Below, piece by piece: positions 1 to 10,529 of a stretch of DNA of 64,000 nt. Every line of letters begins with the position of its first letter. Within the stretch, counting starts at the first letter, position 1. The notes under the pieces are model-generated. The model saw nothing but the letters and a program-made list of their open reading frames with translations. It had not been told where the DNA came from and searched no databases. The DNA lies in contig NZ_AMRL01000005.1 in the NCBI RefSeq assembly GCF_000299935.1, forward strand, positions 104,523-168,522, given 5' to 3'. The DNA comes from Oceanibaculum indicum P24 (GTDB lineage Bacteria > Pseudomonadota > Alphaproteobacteria > Oceanibaculales > Oceanibaculaceae). A program made the translations under genes and the position numbers.

Positions 1-1581
<1,581 letters not shown>

Positions 1582-2484
1582 ATGACTGATATCTCCATGA
1601 AACAGCTGCGCTATTTCGAGGCACTGGCCCAGCACGGCCATTTCGGTCGCGCCGCCGAGGCCTGCGCGATCTCTCAGCCGGCCCTGTCCCTGCAGGTGAA
1701 GGAACTGGAGGAGATCATCGGCGCGCCGCTGGTCGAACGGGGCGCGCGGCAGGTCCGCCTGACCAGCCTGGGCGAGACCCTTGCGGTGCGTGCGCGGGTC
1801 ATCCTGCGCGCGGTGGAGGAGCTGGGGGATCTCGCCCGCGCCTCGCACCGGCCCTTCACCGGGCGCCTGCGCCTTGGCGTGATCCCGACGATCGCACCCT
1901 ATCTGCTGCCTTCAGTCATCAACAGCCTGTCGCAGACCTATCCGGGGCTGGATTTGCAGCCGCGAGAATCGACGACGCAAAGGCTGATCGGCGAGCTGAT
2001 GAATGGAAGGCTGGACGCCGCGATCCTGGCGCTGCCGGTGGCGGAGCCGGCGCTGGCCGCCGTCTCGCTGTTCGAGGAGGAATTCTTCCTGGTCCGCCCG
2101 CAGGCCGATGCGGACCAGCCGGTGCCGAGCGCCGAGACACTGCATGACATGCGGCTGCTGCTGCTGGAGGAGGGGCACTGCTTCCGCGACCAGGCGATTT
2201 CCTTCTGCAAGATATCGGTCTCGCCGTCGCGTGACATGATCGAGGGCAACTCGCTGTCCACCCTGGTGCAGATGGTCGGTGCGGGGATCGGTGTCACCCT
2301 GATCCCGGAAATGGCGGTGCCGGTCGAGACGCGCTCGGCACCGGTCTCCGTCGTCCGCCTGCCGGCACCCCGGCCGACCCGGACCATCGGCATGGTCTGG
2401 CGCCGCACCAACCCGCTTGCCGATGAACTCACCCAGATCGCCGATATCGTCCGCGCGGCGGAAACCGGCCGCCTGGCAGCCTGA
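1582..2484 (+). CDS. oxyR: Hydrogen-peroxide sensor OxyR (LysR family)
   Basis: LysR-type regulator that senses peroxide by forming a disulfide and activates antioxidant genes, here most likely katG. At 300 aa it matches the family. The N-terminal winged helix-turn-helix (about residues 5-65) includes RYFEALAQHGHFGRAAEAC and SQPALSLQVKELE. The redox pair is visible in EEGHCFRDQAISFC: Cys200 and Cys209, nine residues apart, equivalent to Cys199/Cys208 of the E. coli protein. The ATG at 1582 gives the standard MTDISMKQLRYFEALA start. It converges on atzF with a 10-nt gap. Confidence 0.95.
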   Translation: MTDISMKQLRYFEALAQHGHFGRAAEACAISQPALSLQVKELEEIIGAPLVERGARQVRLTSLGETLAVRARVILRAVEELGDLARASHRPFTGRLRLGVIPTIAPYLLPSVINSLSQTYPGLDLQPRESTTQRLIGELMNGRLDAAILALPVAEPALAAVSLFEEEFFLVRPQADADQPVPSAETLHDMRLLLLEEGHCFRDQAISFCKISVSPSRDMIEGNSLSTLVQMVGAGIGVTLIPEMAVPVETRSAPVSVVRLPAPRPTRTIGMVWRRTNPLADELTQIADIVRAAETGRLAA

Positions 2485-2494
2485 TCGCCCTTCC

Positions 2495-4300
2495 TCAGGC
2501 TGATTTCCGCATCGTCCAGCTGCGCCAGCCGCCGCTGGCGGTGATGTCGCGGGCGGTGGCCACGGCACAGGCCTCGCACAGGAAGCCCGGCACCCAGCGC
2601 CCGTCCGCCAGCTCCACCTTGCCGATACCCAGCGGCGCGCCGATGCCGGCCAGGAATCCGCCCAGTTCGCTGGCAGGCAGGCTCCACAGCTCCCCGGCGA
2701 TGGGGGCGCCGACGGACTCCTGCCGCACCAGGCCGGGGCGCGGCGGCACCAGATTATCCAGCGCATAGAGCCGGTAGTGGGGGGCTGTCTCGATCTCGCA
2801 GATCGGCGTGCCGCCACGGGCCAGCAATTCCCCGCTCAGCGGCAGGCCGCTCATATGGGCGCCGAACACCGCCAGTTCGATGCGGTCGCCCGCCGGCATG
2901 GCCAGGCTGGATTTCGGCAGCGTCTTGCCGGTGGCGCCCATGGTCACGCCAGCAGCTTCGTGCAGCGACGCGCCCAGCGCCAGCAGTGAGGCATCCGTAA
3001 AGGCCGGCGCGAACAGGGTGACGCCGAAGGGCAGCCCGTCCGGCTGGAAACCTGCCGGGACCGCGACGGCGGCGAGGTCGAACAGGTTCATGAAATTGGT
3101 GTAGTAGCCAAGCTGGCTGTTGAGGCGCACCGGATCGGCCTCCACATCGGCGATGCGGTGGATGGTGCCGGCGGTCGGTGTCAGCATGGCATCGACCTGT
3201 TCCCACGCCTTGCGCGCTTCCTGCGCCAGTTCCCGCAGCCTGTATTGCGCGCGGAAGGAATCGACCGCATCGAATTTCCAGCCGCCCTCGACAATGCCAC
3301 GCACCACCGGATGGCCGGCATCGGGATTGGCCTTCAGGAAATCGCCGACGGCGGCGGTGCGCTCTGCCACCCACGGCCCTTCATAGAGCAGCCTTGCGGC
3401 TTCCAGGAAGGGTGTCAGGTCGATCTCCACCAGCGTCGCACCCAGATCGGTGCAGCGCCGCTTCGCCGCCTCGAACAGGGCCGGCGTGTGCGGGTTGCCG
3501 AAGAAGGCGAAGTCCGCCGCGCGCGGCACGCCAAGGCGCAGGCCCGCCCAGCCGGGCAGGGCAGGCGGGACCGCCGGCATGGCGCGGGAGAAGGGCTCGC
3601 CCGCATCATACTGGCCGGCGACCGCCGCCACGGCGGCGGCGTCGCTACAGGTCAGCGCGAACACGGTCACGCAGTCCAGCGACCGGCAGGCCGGCACCAC
3701 GCCGCGCGTGCTGACCAGCCCTAGGCTGCCCTTCCAGCCGACGAGATTGCAGAAGGCGGCGGGCACCCGGCCGGAGCCCGCCGTGTCGGTGCCCAGCGCG
3801 AAGCTGACCGCGCCGCCAGACACCGCGATGGCGGAGCCGGAGCTGGAGCCGCCCGACACATAGTCCGGGTCGAACGGGTTGCGGCCCGGCCCGTAGGGCG
3901 AGCGCGCGCCGACCAGCCCGGTGGCGAACTGGTCCAGATTGGTCTTGCCGATGAGGATGGCTCCAGCTTCGCGCAGCAGCGCGATGGCAGGCGCATCCGC
4001 CGCCGGCACATAGGCGAATTCCGGGCAGGCGGCGGTCGTCGGCAGGCCGCCCGCATCGATATTGTCCTTCACCGCGAAGGGCACGCCATAAAGCGGCAGC
4101 TCCGCGCGGTCACGGGACTTCAGCGCCTCCGCCTCCGCGAGGATGTCCTGTTCCTCACGGATCAGGATCCAGCCATTCAGCTCCGCTTGTGCCCGCGCAC
4201 GGCGCAGGGCTTCCAGCGCTACATCGGCGGGGCTGCCGCCCTCCTCATAGAAGGCAGACAGCGCGGACAGGTCGAAGGAGAGATCACGCATCGGAGGCAT
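2495..4300 (-). CDS. atzF: Allophanate hydrolase AtzF
   Basis: Amidase-signature enzyme that splits allophanate to ammonia and CO2, the last step of urea-amidolyase and cyanurate/biuret pathways. At 601 aa it has the two-domain AtzF architecture. The amidase domain (about 1-450) carries the catalytic Lys in PFAVKDNIDAGG and the cis-Ser/Ser pair in SGGSSSGSA and GTDTAGSGRVPA. The C-terminal AtzF-specific domain (about 465-600) has AVFGAHMSGLPL, APHYRLYAL and GIGKVELADGRWVPGFLCE. It is the last gene of the leftward ABC-importer operon and overlaps the GntR gene by 17 nt; a second ATG at 4291 is possible. No urea carboxylase or AtzD/E is nearby, so the source of allophanate is unknown. Confidence 0.93.
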   Translation of the reverse strand: MPPMRDLSFDLSALSAFYEEGGSPADVALEALRRARAQAELNGWILIREEQDILAEAEALKSRDRAELPLYGVPFAVKDNIDAGGLPTTAACPEFAYVPAADAPAIALLREAGAILIGKTNLDQFATGLVGARSPYGPGRNPFDPDYVSGGSSSGSAIAVSGGAVSFALGTDTAGSGRVPAAFCNLVGWKGSLGLVSTRGVVPACRSLDCVTVFALTCSDAAAVAAVAGQYDAGEPFSRAMPAVPPALPGWAGLRLGVPRAADFAFFGNPHTPALFEAAKRRCTDLGATLVEIDLTPFLEAARLLYEGPWVAERTAAVGDFLKANPDAGHPVVRGIVEGGWKFDAVDSFRAQYRLRELAQEARKAWEQVDAMLTPTAGTIHRIADVEADPVRLNSQLGYYTNFMNLFDLAAVAVPAGFQPDGLPFGVTLFAPAFTDASLLALGASLHEAAGVTMGATGKTLPKSSLAMPAGDRIELAVFGAHMSGLPLSGELLARGGTPICEIETAPHYRLYALDNLVPPRPGLVRQESVGAPIAGELWSLPASELGGFLAGIGAPLGIGKVELADGRWVPGFLCEACAVATARDITASGGWRSWTMRKSA

Positions 4301-4985
4301 CCTGCGTCTGGGAGAGGTTCCGGTCGTTCACGAAGCCGGCGCTGGCGGCACTGACCACGATGACGTGGGAGCGCGCGGCCAGGGCGGCGGTTTCCGCATC
4401 GCCGCGCAGGATCGCGGTGACGATGGCCTCATGCTCGTCCCAGCTCTTGCGCAGGCGGCCCAGCACATGGAACTGGGCGCGGCGGAACGGGGCCAGCCGG
4501 CTGCGGGTGGAACTCACCAGATCGGCCAGATAGCCGGAATGGCAGCCCTCATAGATCAGCCCGTGGAACTGCATGTTGAAGGCGGAATAGTCCTCCAGCG
4601 CGCCGTCGCGCACCAGCTCCGCCGAGTGCTGGTGCATGTCGGATAGCGCCCTTCGCTCGCCGGCGGTCATGCGCTGGGCAGCAAGCCGGGCGCAGGCCGA
4701 TTCCAGCTCTGCCATCGCCTCGAACATTTCGGTCAGGCGCTGGTCGGTGATGGTGGCGACGACACAGCCGCGGTTCGGCCTACGCTTCGCCAGCCCCATG
4801 GCGCAGAGCTGGCCCAGCGCCTCGCGTACCGGCGTGCGGGAGACGCCGAAGCGCTCCGCCATCTTCGGCTCGTCCAGCTTCTCGCCGGGCGGCAGCAATC
4901 CCTTCACGATGTCGTCGGCCAGCGCGCGCACCATCTCGTCCACCGTGGTGCCGGTGCGCAGCAGCCTTCTTTTTTGCTGCATCAT
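4284..4985 (-). CDS. GntR-family regulator with FCD ligand domain
   Basis: DNA-binding regulator of 233 aa. The N-terminal winged HTH (about 12-75) shows IVKGLLPPGEKLDEPKMAE followed by FGVSRTPVREALGQL, typical of GntR. The C-terminal all-helical FCD domain (about 85-220) usually binds a small organic acid. The start overlaps the stop of the upstream ATPase gene (ATGATG), so it is translationally coupled inside the importer/atzF operon and probably regulates it. Palindromes upstream of the first gene (10273-10288 and 10397-10413) are the candidate operators. The effector cannot be read from sequence; an amide or urea-like compound is a guess from atzF. Confidence 0.9.
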   Translation of the reverse strand: MMQQKRRLLRTGTTVDEMVRALADDIVKGLLPPGEKLDEPKMAERFGVSRTPVREALGQLCAMGLAKRRPNRGCVVATITDQRLTEMFEAMAELESACARLAAQRMTAGERRALSDMHQHSAELVRDGALEDYSAFNMQFHGLIYEGCHSGYLADLVSSTRSRLAPFRRAQFHVLGRLRKSWDEHEAIVTAILRGDAETAALAARSHVIVVSAASAGFVNDRNLSQTQDASDA

Positions 4986-6655
4986 GCGGGCATCTCTCCT
5001 GCCAGGCTGATCCCCTGATGAATTTCCGGCGGGTGCGGAATCGCGTCAAGCAGCGTGCGGGTATAGTCGCTGGCGGGCGCCTTCAGCACGGTCTCGGTCT
5101 CGCCTTCCTCGACGATCACCCCCTGACGCATGACCATGACACGGTCGCAGATCAGCCGCACCACGTTCAGATCGTGGCTGATGAACAGGTAGCTCATGCC
5201 CAGCTCGACCTTCAGGTCGGCCAGCAAATTCAGCACCACCGCCTGCACCGAGACGTCCAGCGCCGCCGTCGGCTCGTCCAGGATCACCAGCTTCGGGTCC
5301 AGCGCGATGGCCCGCGCGATGCCGACGCGTGCCTTTTGCCCGCCGGACAGCTGGTGCGGAAAACGGTCCAGCAACTCCACCGGCAATCCCACCAGCCGAG
5401 CCAGCTCCTCGACGCGGGGACGGGCAGCATCCGTGCCCTTCAGCCCGCCCATCAGCAGCAGCGGGTCGGCGATGGATCGGAAGGCGCTCCAGCGCGGGTT
5501 CAGGCTGTCGGTCGGGTCCTGGAACACCATCTGCAGCTTGCTGCGCTTCGGCGCACGGGCAAAACGCGCGGCCGGCATGGCGCCGATATCCTCGCCATCG
5601 AACAGGATGCTGCCGGATGTCGGGTCGGTCAGCCGCATCACCATGGCGGAGGTGGTGGATTTGCCGCAGCCGCTCTCGCCGACCAGCCCCAGGCTCTCGC
5701 CCTCATGCACGGTGAAGGAGATGCCATCGACTGCGCGGAAGGCGGGGCTGTCGCCACGCGGCGGGAATTCCTTCACCAGCTCGCGCACTTCCAGCAGCGG
5801 CTTGCCGCGTGGCACGGCGGCGGGGGCCGGGCGTGGTTCCGGCAGCAGGTCGCGGATGCGCGAATCCAGCCGCGGCGTGGCACGCAGCAGACGCTGCGTA
5901 TAGGGGTGGGATGGCCGGTCGAACAGGCTGGCAGTGCGCGCCTGCTCCACCACCTTGCCCTTCTCCATGACGACGATGCGGTCGCAATAGGCCGCCGCGA
6001 GGCCAAGGTCATGGGTGATCAGGATGGCGGACATGCCGCGCTCGCGCGTCAGTTCGCGCATCAGATCCATCACCGTCTTCTGCGTGGTAACGTCCAGGCC
6101 GGTGGTCGGCTCGTCGGCGATCAGCAGCTGCGGCCGGCAGGCCAGCGCGATGGCGATCACGATGCGCTGGCACATGCCGCCCGACAGCTCGAACGGATAG
6201 GCGTGGTAGCGCTCCTCCGGGTTGGCGATCTTCACCGCGCGCAGCATCTCGATGGCGGCCTTCTTCGCCGTCGCGCGCACGGCCAGCGCATGTTCGATCA
6301 GCACATCCTCGATCTGCCGCCCGACGCTGCGGATCGGGTTCAGCGCGGCGCGCGGATTCTGGAACACCATGGACATTTCGCGGCCGCGCAGCTCCGTCAT
6401 CACCTTCTCGGGCGCGCTGTGCACCGGCACGCCGCCGAACACGATACTGCCCTCGGCGATGCGGCCGGCGCGGTCTAGGATGCGCATGACGGCGAAGGAG
6501 GTGACGGACTTGCCGGAGCCGGATTCGCCGACGATGCCGACCGTCTCGCCCTTGCCGACGGCGACGCTGACGCGTTCGATGGCGCGCACCGTGCCGCGCC
6601 GCGTGGCGAACTCGACCGTAAGGTCCTTAACGTCGAGCAGCGGGATGGCGTTCAT
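4982..6655 (-). CDS. Peptide/nickel-type ABC importer, fused double ATPase
   Basis: Cytoplasmic ATPase of a DppDF/GsiA-like importer with both nucleotide-binding domains in one 557-aa chain. Domain 1 has Walker A GESGSGKS, signature LSGGMCQR and Walker B LLIADEPTTGLD. Domain 2 has GESGCGKS, LSGGQKAR and LVILDEPTAALD. Each is followed by the oligopeptide-importer C-terminal extension (HPYTQRLLRA; SDYTRTLLDA). The reading frame stays open upstream to 6826, but MNAIPLLDVKDLTVEF at 6655 is the natural start and avoids overlap with the permease gene. It is the fourth gene of the operon. Fused ATPases are common in this subfamily. Confidence 0.95.
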   Translation of the reverse strand: MNAIPLLDVKDLTVEFATRRGTVRAIERVSVAVGKGETVGIVGESGSGKSVTSFAVMRILDRAGRIAEGSIVFGGVPVHSAPEKVMTELRGREMSMVFQNPRAALNPIRSVGRQIEDVLIEHALAVRATAKKAAIEMLRAVKIANPEERYHAYPFELSGGMCQRIVIAIALACRPQLLIADEPTTGLDVTTQKTVMDLMRELTRERGMSAILITHDLGLAAAYCDRIVVMEKGKVVEQARTASLFDRPSHPYTQRLLRATPRLDSRIRDLLPEPRPAPAAVPRGKPLLEVRELVKEFPPRGDSPAFRAVDGISFTVHEGESLGLVGESGCGKSTTSAMVMRLTDPTSGSILFDGEDIGAMPAARFARAPKRSKLQMVFQDPTDSLNPRWSAFRSIADPLLLMGGLKGTDAARPRVEELARLVGLPVELLDRFPHQLSGGQKARVGIARAIALDPKLVILDEPTAALDVSVQAVVLNLLADLKVELGMSYLFISHDLNVVRLICDRVMVMRQGVIVEEGETETVLKAPASDYTRTLLDAIPHPPEIHQGISLAGEMPA

Positions 6656-6669
6656 GGTTCCGTCCTCCC

Positions 6670-7557
6670 TCAGGTGCGGCGCTGCGGATCGACGAGGTCG
6701 CGCAGACCGTCGCCCATCAGGTTGAAGGTGAAGACCGCCAGCATCAGCGCGGCACCGGGGAACAGCGCCAGCCACCATTCGCCGGACATGATGAAGTTGG
6801 CCCCCTCGGCGACCATGATGCCCCATTCCGGTGTCGGCGGACGCACGCCCAGACCGATGAAGGACAGGCCGGCGGCATTCAGGATCGCCCAGCCGAGATT
6901 GAGCGATATCTGCACCATCATTGGCGGCAGGGCATTCGGGAAAATATGTACTGCCAGCACGCGCAGATCGCTGTTGCCCGACAGCTTGGCGGCCTGCACG
7001 AAGCCGGCCTCGCGGCGGATGTTCACCTCGGCGCGGGCCATGCGGGCATAGAAGGGCAGGTTGATGATGGCGGTGGCGTAGATCACGTTCTCGATGGTGT
7101 TGCCCGCCGCCGCGACGATACCCATGGCCAGCACGAACAGCGGGAAGGCCATGATAGTATCGAGGCAGCGCCCGACGATACGGTCGGTCCAGCCGCCATA
7201 ATAGCCGGCGAGCGAGCCCAGCACCGATCCGGCGAGGAAGGACAGCGCCACGGCGGCGACGGAGATCGACAGGTCCAGCCTTGTGGCGATGACGACACGG
7301 GAGAACACGTCGCGGCCCAGATGGTCGGTGCCGAACCAGTGGCTCCAGGAGGGGGGCTGCAACGCGCGGTCGCCGCTCGTCGCCAGCGGATCATAGGGCA
7401 CCAGCCAAGGGCCGAACAGCGCGGCCAGGACGAACATGCCGAACAGGGCGAAAGACAGGGCGGTCACCGGGTTGCTGGCCAGCACATAGCGGAAGTGCCG
7501 CCAGAAGCTGTTGCGCTTCGTTGCCGGGACTGCGGCCGGATCGGTCAGCGTGGTCAT
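6670..7557 (-). CDS. ABC importer permease, DppC-like
   Basis: Inner-membrane permease of 295 aa. It begins with the N-terminal OppC/DppC-type region, then HWFGTDHLGRDVFSRV, the hallmark of this permease class, and an EAA coupling loop that contacts the ATPase (EAGFVQAAKLSGNSDLRVL and the following PNALPP). About six hydrophobic segments are visible. It lies 14 nt upstream of the ATPase start and 3 nt downstream of the partner permease, so the genes are one transcription unit. Substrate specificity cannot be inferred from this subunit. Confidence 0.94.
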   Translation of the reverse strand: MTTLTDPAAVPATKRNSFWRHFRYVLASNPVTALSFALFGMFVLAALFGPWLVPYDPLATSGDRALQPPSWSHWFGTDHLGRDVFSRVVIATRLDLSISVAAVALSFLAGSVLGSLAGYYGGWTDRIVGRCLDTIMAFPLFVLAMGIVAAAGNTIENVIYATAIINLPFYARMARAEVNIRREAGFVQAAKLSGNSDLRVLAVHIFPNALPPMMVQISLNLGWAILNAAGLSFIGLGVRPPTPEWGIMVAEGANFIMSGEWWLALFPGAALMLAVFTFNLMGDGLRDLVDPQRRT

Positions 7558-7560
7558 GGC

Positions 7561-8607
7561 TCAGTCCTCCAGCCGCAGGCGCGGATCGACCAGCGTATAG
7601 ACGATGTCGATGGTCAGGTTCAGGGCGACAAACAACAGCGCCATCGCCAGCACGAAGCCCTGCACGGCGGCATAGTCGGAGACCACCAGCGCCTCGATGG
7701 CGTAGGAGCCGATGCCCGGCCAGGCGAATACCTTCTCGACCAGCACATTGGCGCCCAGCGCGAAGGAGAACACCATGCCCAGCGTTGTGATGACCGGCAG
7801 CAGCGCGTTGCGGAAGCCATAGGCGAACAGCACCTTGCGCTTCGACAGGCCGGCGGCGCGGGCGGTGCGGATGAAGTCGCTGCCCAGCACCTGCAGCATG
7901 GAGGCGCGCGTCATGCGGGCGATGGGGGCGAGCGTGAACAGCGCCAGCGTCAGCGCCGGCAGGGCAATATGGGCCAGCGCGCTGCCGAAGGCGCCGATAT
8001 CGCCGGCCAGCAGGGAATCGATGGTGTAGAAGCCGGTCACATGGGCGGGCGGCAGGTAGAGGATATCCAGCCGGCCCATTGGCGGCGGCGCCCAGCCCAG
8101 CAGGTAATAGAACAGATAGACCAGCGCCAGGCCGGTGAAGAAGGTCGGCAGCGACACGCCGGCGGTCACCACGAAGCGACACAGATGGTCTATCCAGCTG
8201 TCCGGCCGGGTGGCGGCCAGCACGCCCAGCGGTACGGCGATGGCGATGGACATCATCAGGGCGATCAGCGTCAGCTCGACCGAGGCGGGCAGGCGCGTGA
8301 GGATTTCGTGCAGCACCGGCTGGCCGGTCGAGATCGACATGCCGAGATTGCCGGTCACGAGGTCGCCGAGATAGGCCAGGAACTGGATCGGCAGCGGCTG
8401 ATCGAGGCCCAGACTCTTGCGGATTTCCGCGATCGAGGCGGCGTCGGCGGCGGGGCCGGCGAAATAGACCGCCGGGTCGCCGGGCAGCGCGCGGGTCAGC
8501 AGGAAGGTAACGATCACGATGCCCGCGAGGGCGGGCACCGCCTGCAACAGGCGGCGCCCGACAAGCCGGACCTTGGGCGGCATGGCCACCAGGATGGAGA
8601 TGCCCAT
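7561..8607 (-). CDS. ABC importer permease, DppB-like
   Basis: Inner-membrane permease of 348 aa and partner of the DppC-like protein. The N-terminal TM (VGRRLLQAVPALAGIVIVTFLLTRALPGD region) and the DppB-type segment AEIRKSLGLDQPLPIQFLAY followed by GNLGMS define the subfamily. An EAA-type loop lies near RTARAAGLSKRKVLFAYGF, and the C-terminus DPRLRLED is typical. It follows the binding-protein gene after 15 nt. The pathway is import of the ligand captured by the periplasmic protein encoded immediately upstream. Confidence 0.94.
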   Translation of the reverse strand: MGISILVAMPPKVRLVGRRLLQAVPALAGIVIVTFLLTRALPGDPAVYFAGPAADAASIAEIRKSLGLDQPLPIQFLAYLGDLVTGNLGMSISTGQPVLHEILTRLPASVELTLIALMMSIAIAVPLGVLAATRPDSWIDHLCRFVVTAGVSLPTFFTGLALVYLFYYLLGWAPPPMGRLDILYLPPAHVTGFYTIDSLLAGDIGAFGSALAHIALPALTLALFTLAPIARMTRASMLQVLGSDFIRTARAAGLSKRKVLFAYGFRNALLPVITTLGMVFSFALGANVLVEKVFAWPGIGSYAIEALVVSDYAAVQGFVLAMALLFVALNLTIDIVYTLVDPRLRLED

Positions 8608-8622
8608 GGGTCCGGCCCTCCC

Positions 8623-10242
8623 TTACGCGGTCTTGAAGGTGAGCGTCCGCACGTCCGGCATGCGGTGGAACCAGAACTCGTAACCCTCCACGCCCGGGCG
8701 CATGGCGGTGTCGAGATAGGGCTGGTAGAGCGGGATGCGCGGCACGTCGTCGAACGCCTTGGCGATCATCCGCTTGATCTTCGGGGCGTAGTCCGGGTTG
8801 TCCATCGGCATGTGCAGCGTCTCGTTGATGAGCTGCATCATCTCCGCATCGTCATAGTTCGACGCATTGAACAGGTTGCCCTTCACATAGGCCCAGAAGA
8901 AGTAATAGTCCGGCGTGTTCAGCCAGCCGCCGAAATTGTCCAGCAGCAGCGGCAGCTTCTTCTCGACCAGCGCCACGGTGCGCCAGTTGGCGCCCGGGAT
9001 CTTGTCGATGGTCGCCTTGATGCCGATCTTCGCCAGCCCTTCCTGGATCAGCAGGGCCGTCGGCTCGCCCCAGGAGGCGGTACCGAGGTCAAAGGACAGC
9101 GGCACCTCGAAGCCATCCTTGTAGGGCGTCTGGGCCAGCAGTTCCTTCGCCTTGTCGTAGTCGGTGGTGTAGGGGAAGGGCTGCGGCCAGGCGATATCCG
9201 TCGGCTCCATGCTGGCGCCGCCCCACATCTTGGCGCCGCGCTCATAGGCGGCGTTCTTGTGGATTTCCTCATAGGGCACCGCATAGGCGATGGCCTGGCG
9301 TACCAGCTTGTTCTTGAACGGCTCGAAGATCAGGTTCGGGCACAGCACATGCAGGCAGTTCTCGATCGGCGTGCCGACCACCTTCACGCTCTTCAGTGCC
9401 GCCAGCTCCTTCGCGTCCTTCGCCGGAATGTCGTGCGACAGATGCACGTCGCCGCGCTCGATCAGCGCCCGGCGGGTCGCCTGCGAGGGAATCTCGCGCA
9501 CGATGATGCGCTTGGCGGCGGGCAGCGGGCCGCCCTTCCAGGCGTCGTTGCGGCTATAGACCAGCTGCTGGCCCGGGTCCCAGCGTTCCACCTTGTAGGC
9601 GCCGGAACCGGCCGGGTTGCGGTGCAGATACTCCATCGCCCACGGGTCCTTCTCCGTGGCGTTCGCCTTGGCGACCTTGGAATTGATGATGAAGGGTACC
9701 GGCACGGCAAGGTCGGGCAGCGTCAGCTTCGACTGGCGCAGGAAGTTGATCTTGAAGGTCTTGGCATCGACCACCTCGAACTGCTCCGGCTTTTCCAGCG
9801 AGCCGGCCTTCATCTGCACGGTCGGGAAGCCACCGACGGAGACGGCGCGGTCGAGCGACCATTTCACGTCTTCCGCCGTCACCGGGCTGCCATCCCAGAA
9901 GGTGGCATCCTTCAGCTTGAAGGTGACGGAGTTGCCGTCCGGCGCGATCTCCCAGCTTTCCGCCAGCTCGCCTTCCAGCTTGGAATAATCGTAGCTGAGC
10001 GAGCCGTCCGGCATGGTCTTGGTGCCGAAGGTCAGCAGCCGGTCATAGCAGTTCACCGAGACCTGATAGCTTGGCCGGTTGGTGCCGGTGCGATGCAGGT
10101 CCAGGCTGTTGATCGTGCTGCCGATCACCACGACCAGCGTGTCGGCGGCGGCAGCGGAGGCGGGCAGGACCTTGAGGAAGGGCAGCATGCCGGCGCCGAG
10201 AGCGACGCTGGTGCCGGCCTTGAGGAAGTCTCTCCGGTTCAT
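8623..10242 (-). CDS. ABC importer periplasmic binding protein (SBP_bac_5), Tat-type signal
   Basis: Family-5 extracytoplasmic solute-binding protein of 539 aa, first gene of the importer/atzF operon. The N-terminus MNRRDFLKAGTSVALGAG carries a twin-arginine pattern (RRDFLK), suggesting folded export by Tat. Family features include KLEGELAESWEIAPDG, FKLKDATFWDGSPVTAEDVKWS and the late segment DDVPRIPLYQPYLD. Family members bind peptides, nickel, opines, glycosides and many other ligands. The operon partner atzF hints at a nitrogen-rich amide or urea derivative, but that is inference only. Confidence 0.93.
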   Translation of the reverse strand: MNRRDFLKAGTSVALGAGMLPFLKVLPASAAAADTLVVVIGSTINSLDLHRTGTNRPSYQVSVNCYDRLLTFGTKTMPDGSLSYDYSKLEGELAESWEIAPDGNSVTFKLKDATFWDGSPVTAEDVKWSLDRAVSVGGFPTVQMKAGSLEKPEQFEVVDAKTFKINFLRQSKLTLPDLAVPVPFIINSKVAKANATEKDPWAMEYLHRNPAGSGAYKVERWDPGQQLVYSRNDAWKGGPLPAAKRIIVREIPSQATRRALIERGDVHLSHDIPAKDAKELAALKSVKVVGTPIENCLHVLCPNLIFEPFKNKLVRQAIAYAVPYEEIHKNAAYERGAKMWGGASMEPTDIAWPQPFPYTTDYDKAKELLAQTPYKDGFEVPLSFDLGTASWGEPTALLIQEGLAKIGIKATIDKIPGANWRTVALVEKKLPLLLDNFGGWLNTPDYYFFWAYVKGNLFNASNYDDAEMMQLINETLHMPMDNPDYAPKIKRMIAKAFDDVPRIPLYQPYLDTAMRPGVEGYEFWFHRMPDVRTLTFKTA

Positions 10243-10272
10243 GGCGGGTTATCCTTCGACAGTGGAACTGCC

Positions 10273-10288
10273 AAAGTGCATGCACTTT
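10273..10288. promoter_or_regulatory. Perfect 16-bp palindrome, candidate GntR operator
   Basis: AAAGTGCATGCACTTT is a perfect palindrome 30 bp upstream of the start of the binding-protein gene that opens the importer/atzF operon. A GntR/FCD regulator encoded in the same operon is the obvious candidate ligand. The position between promoter and start codon would suit repression. The palindrome is directly visible; its binding protein is inferred. Confidence 0.55.
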
Positions 10289-10363
10289 CCGGGCCAGTCG
10301 GTTACTTCAAATTTATGTCATTTAATTCAATGTATTATCTGTCTTGATCAGAAGCCTTTGGAT

Positions 10364-10413
10364 TCTCCAAAAACTGGAGAGATCAAAAAATAGGCGATGC
10401 AATTTTATTGCAT
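10364..10413. promoter_or_regulatory. Two further inverted repeats in importer operon promoter region
   Basis: TCTCCA-N5-TGGAGA lies at 10364-10380, and ATGCAAT-TTT-ATTGCAT at 10397-10413. Both sit in the AT-rich stretch 10300-10420 that must contain the leftward promoter. The second shares the core TGCA with the palindrome at 10273-10288, so the two may be distal and proximal sites for one dimeric regulator. No convincing -35/-10 pair was assigned. Confidence 0.4.
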
Positions 10414-10453
10414 AAAAATTGGACACAGATATGGCCGCGAATATCGGGCATCA

Positions 10454-10489
10454 AAAACGCATCGGCCCGGGATGTGCCCCAGGCCGATG
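10454..10489 (-). terminator. Intrinsic terminator of the DUF983 gene
   Basis: An 8-bp stem CATCGGCC/GGCCGATG (10460-10467 and 10482-10489) with a C/G-rich loop is followed, in the leftward direction, by five T residues (AAAAA on the plus strand at 10454-10458). It lies 40 nt after the DUF983 stop codon and separates that gene from the importer operon promoter. Confidence 0.75.
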
Positions 10490-10529
10490 GAAAACGGTTC
10501 AGCGATGGTCGGGATCGGCGGGTGCCGCG

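Noticed and set aside
6946..10347. Open frame of 1133 codons on the plus strand across the importer operon
   Set aside because: It is antisense to four well-supported genes and its translation is a His/Gln/Arg/Asp-rich string without motifs, the usual product of reading GC-rich codons backwards. The same applies to long antisense frames at 182-1540, 5018-6478, 12382-14160, 15541-17508, 18350-19912, 19429-21459, 27612-29813, 37369-39132, 47397-49871 and 61783-63933.
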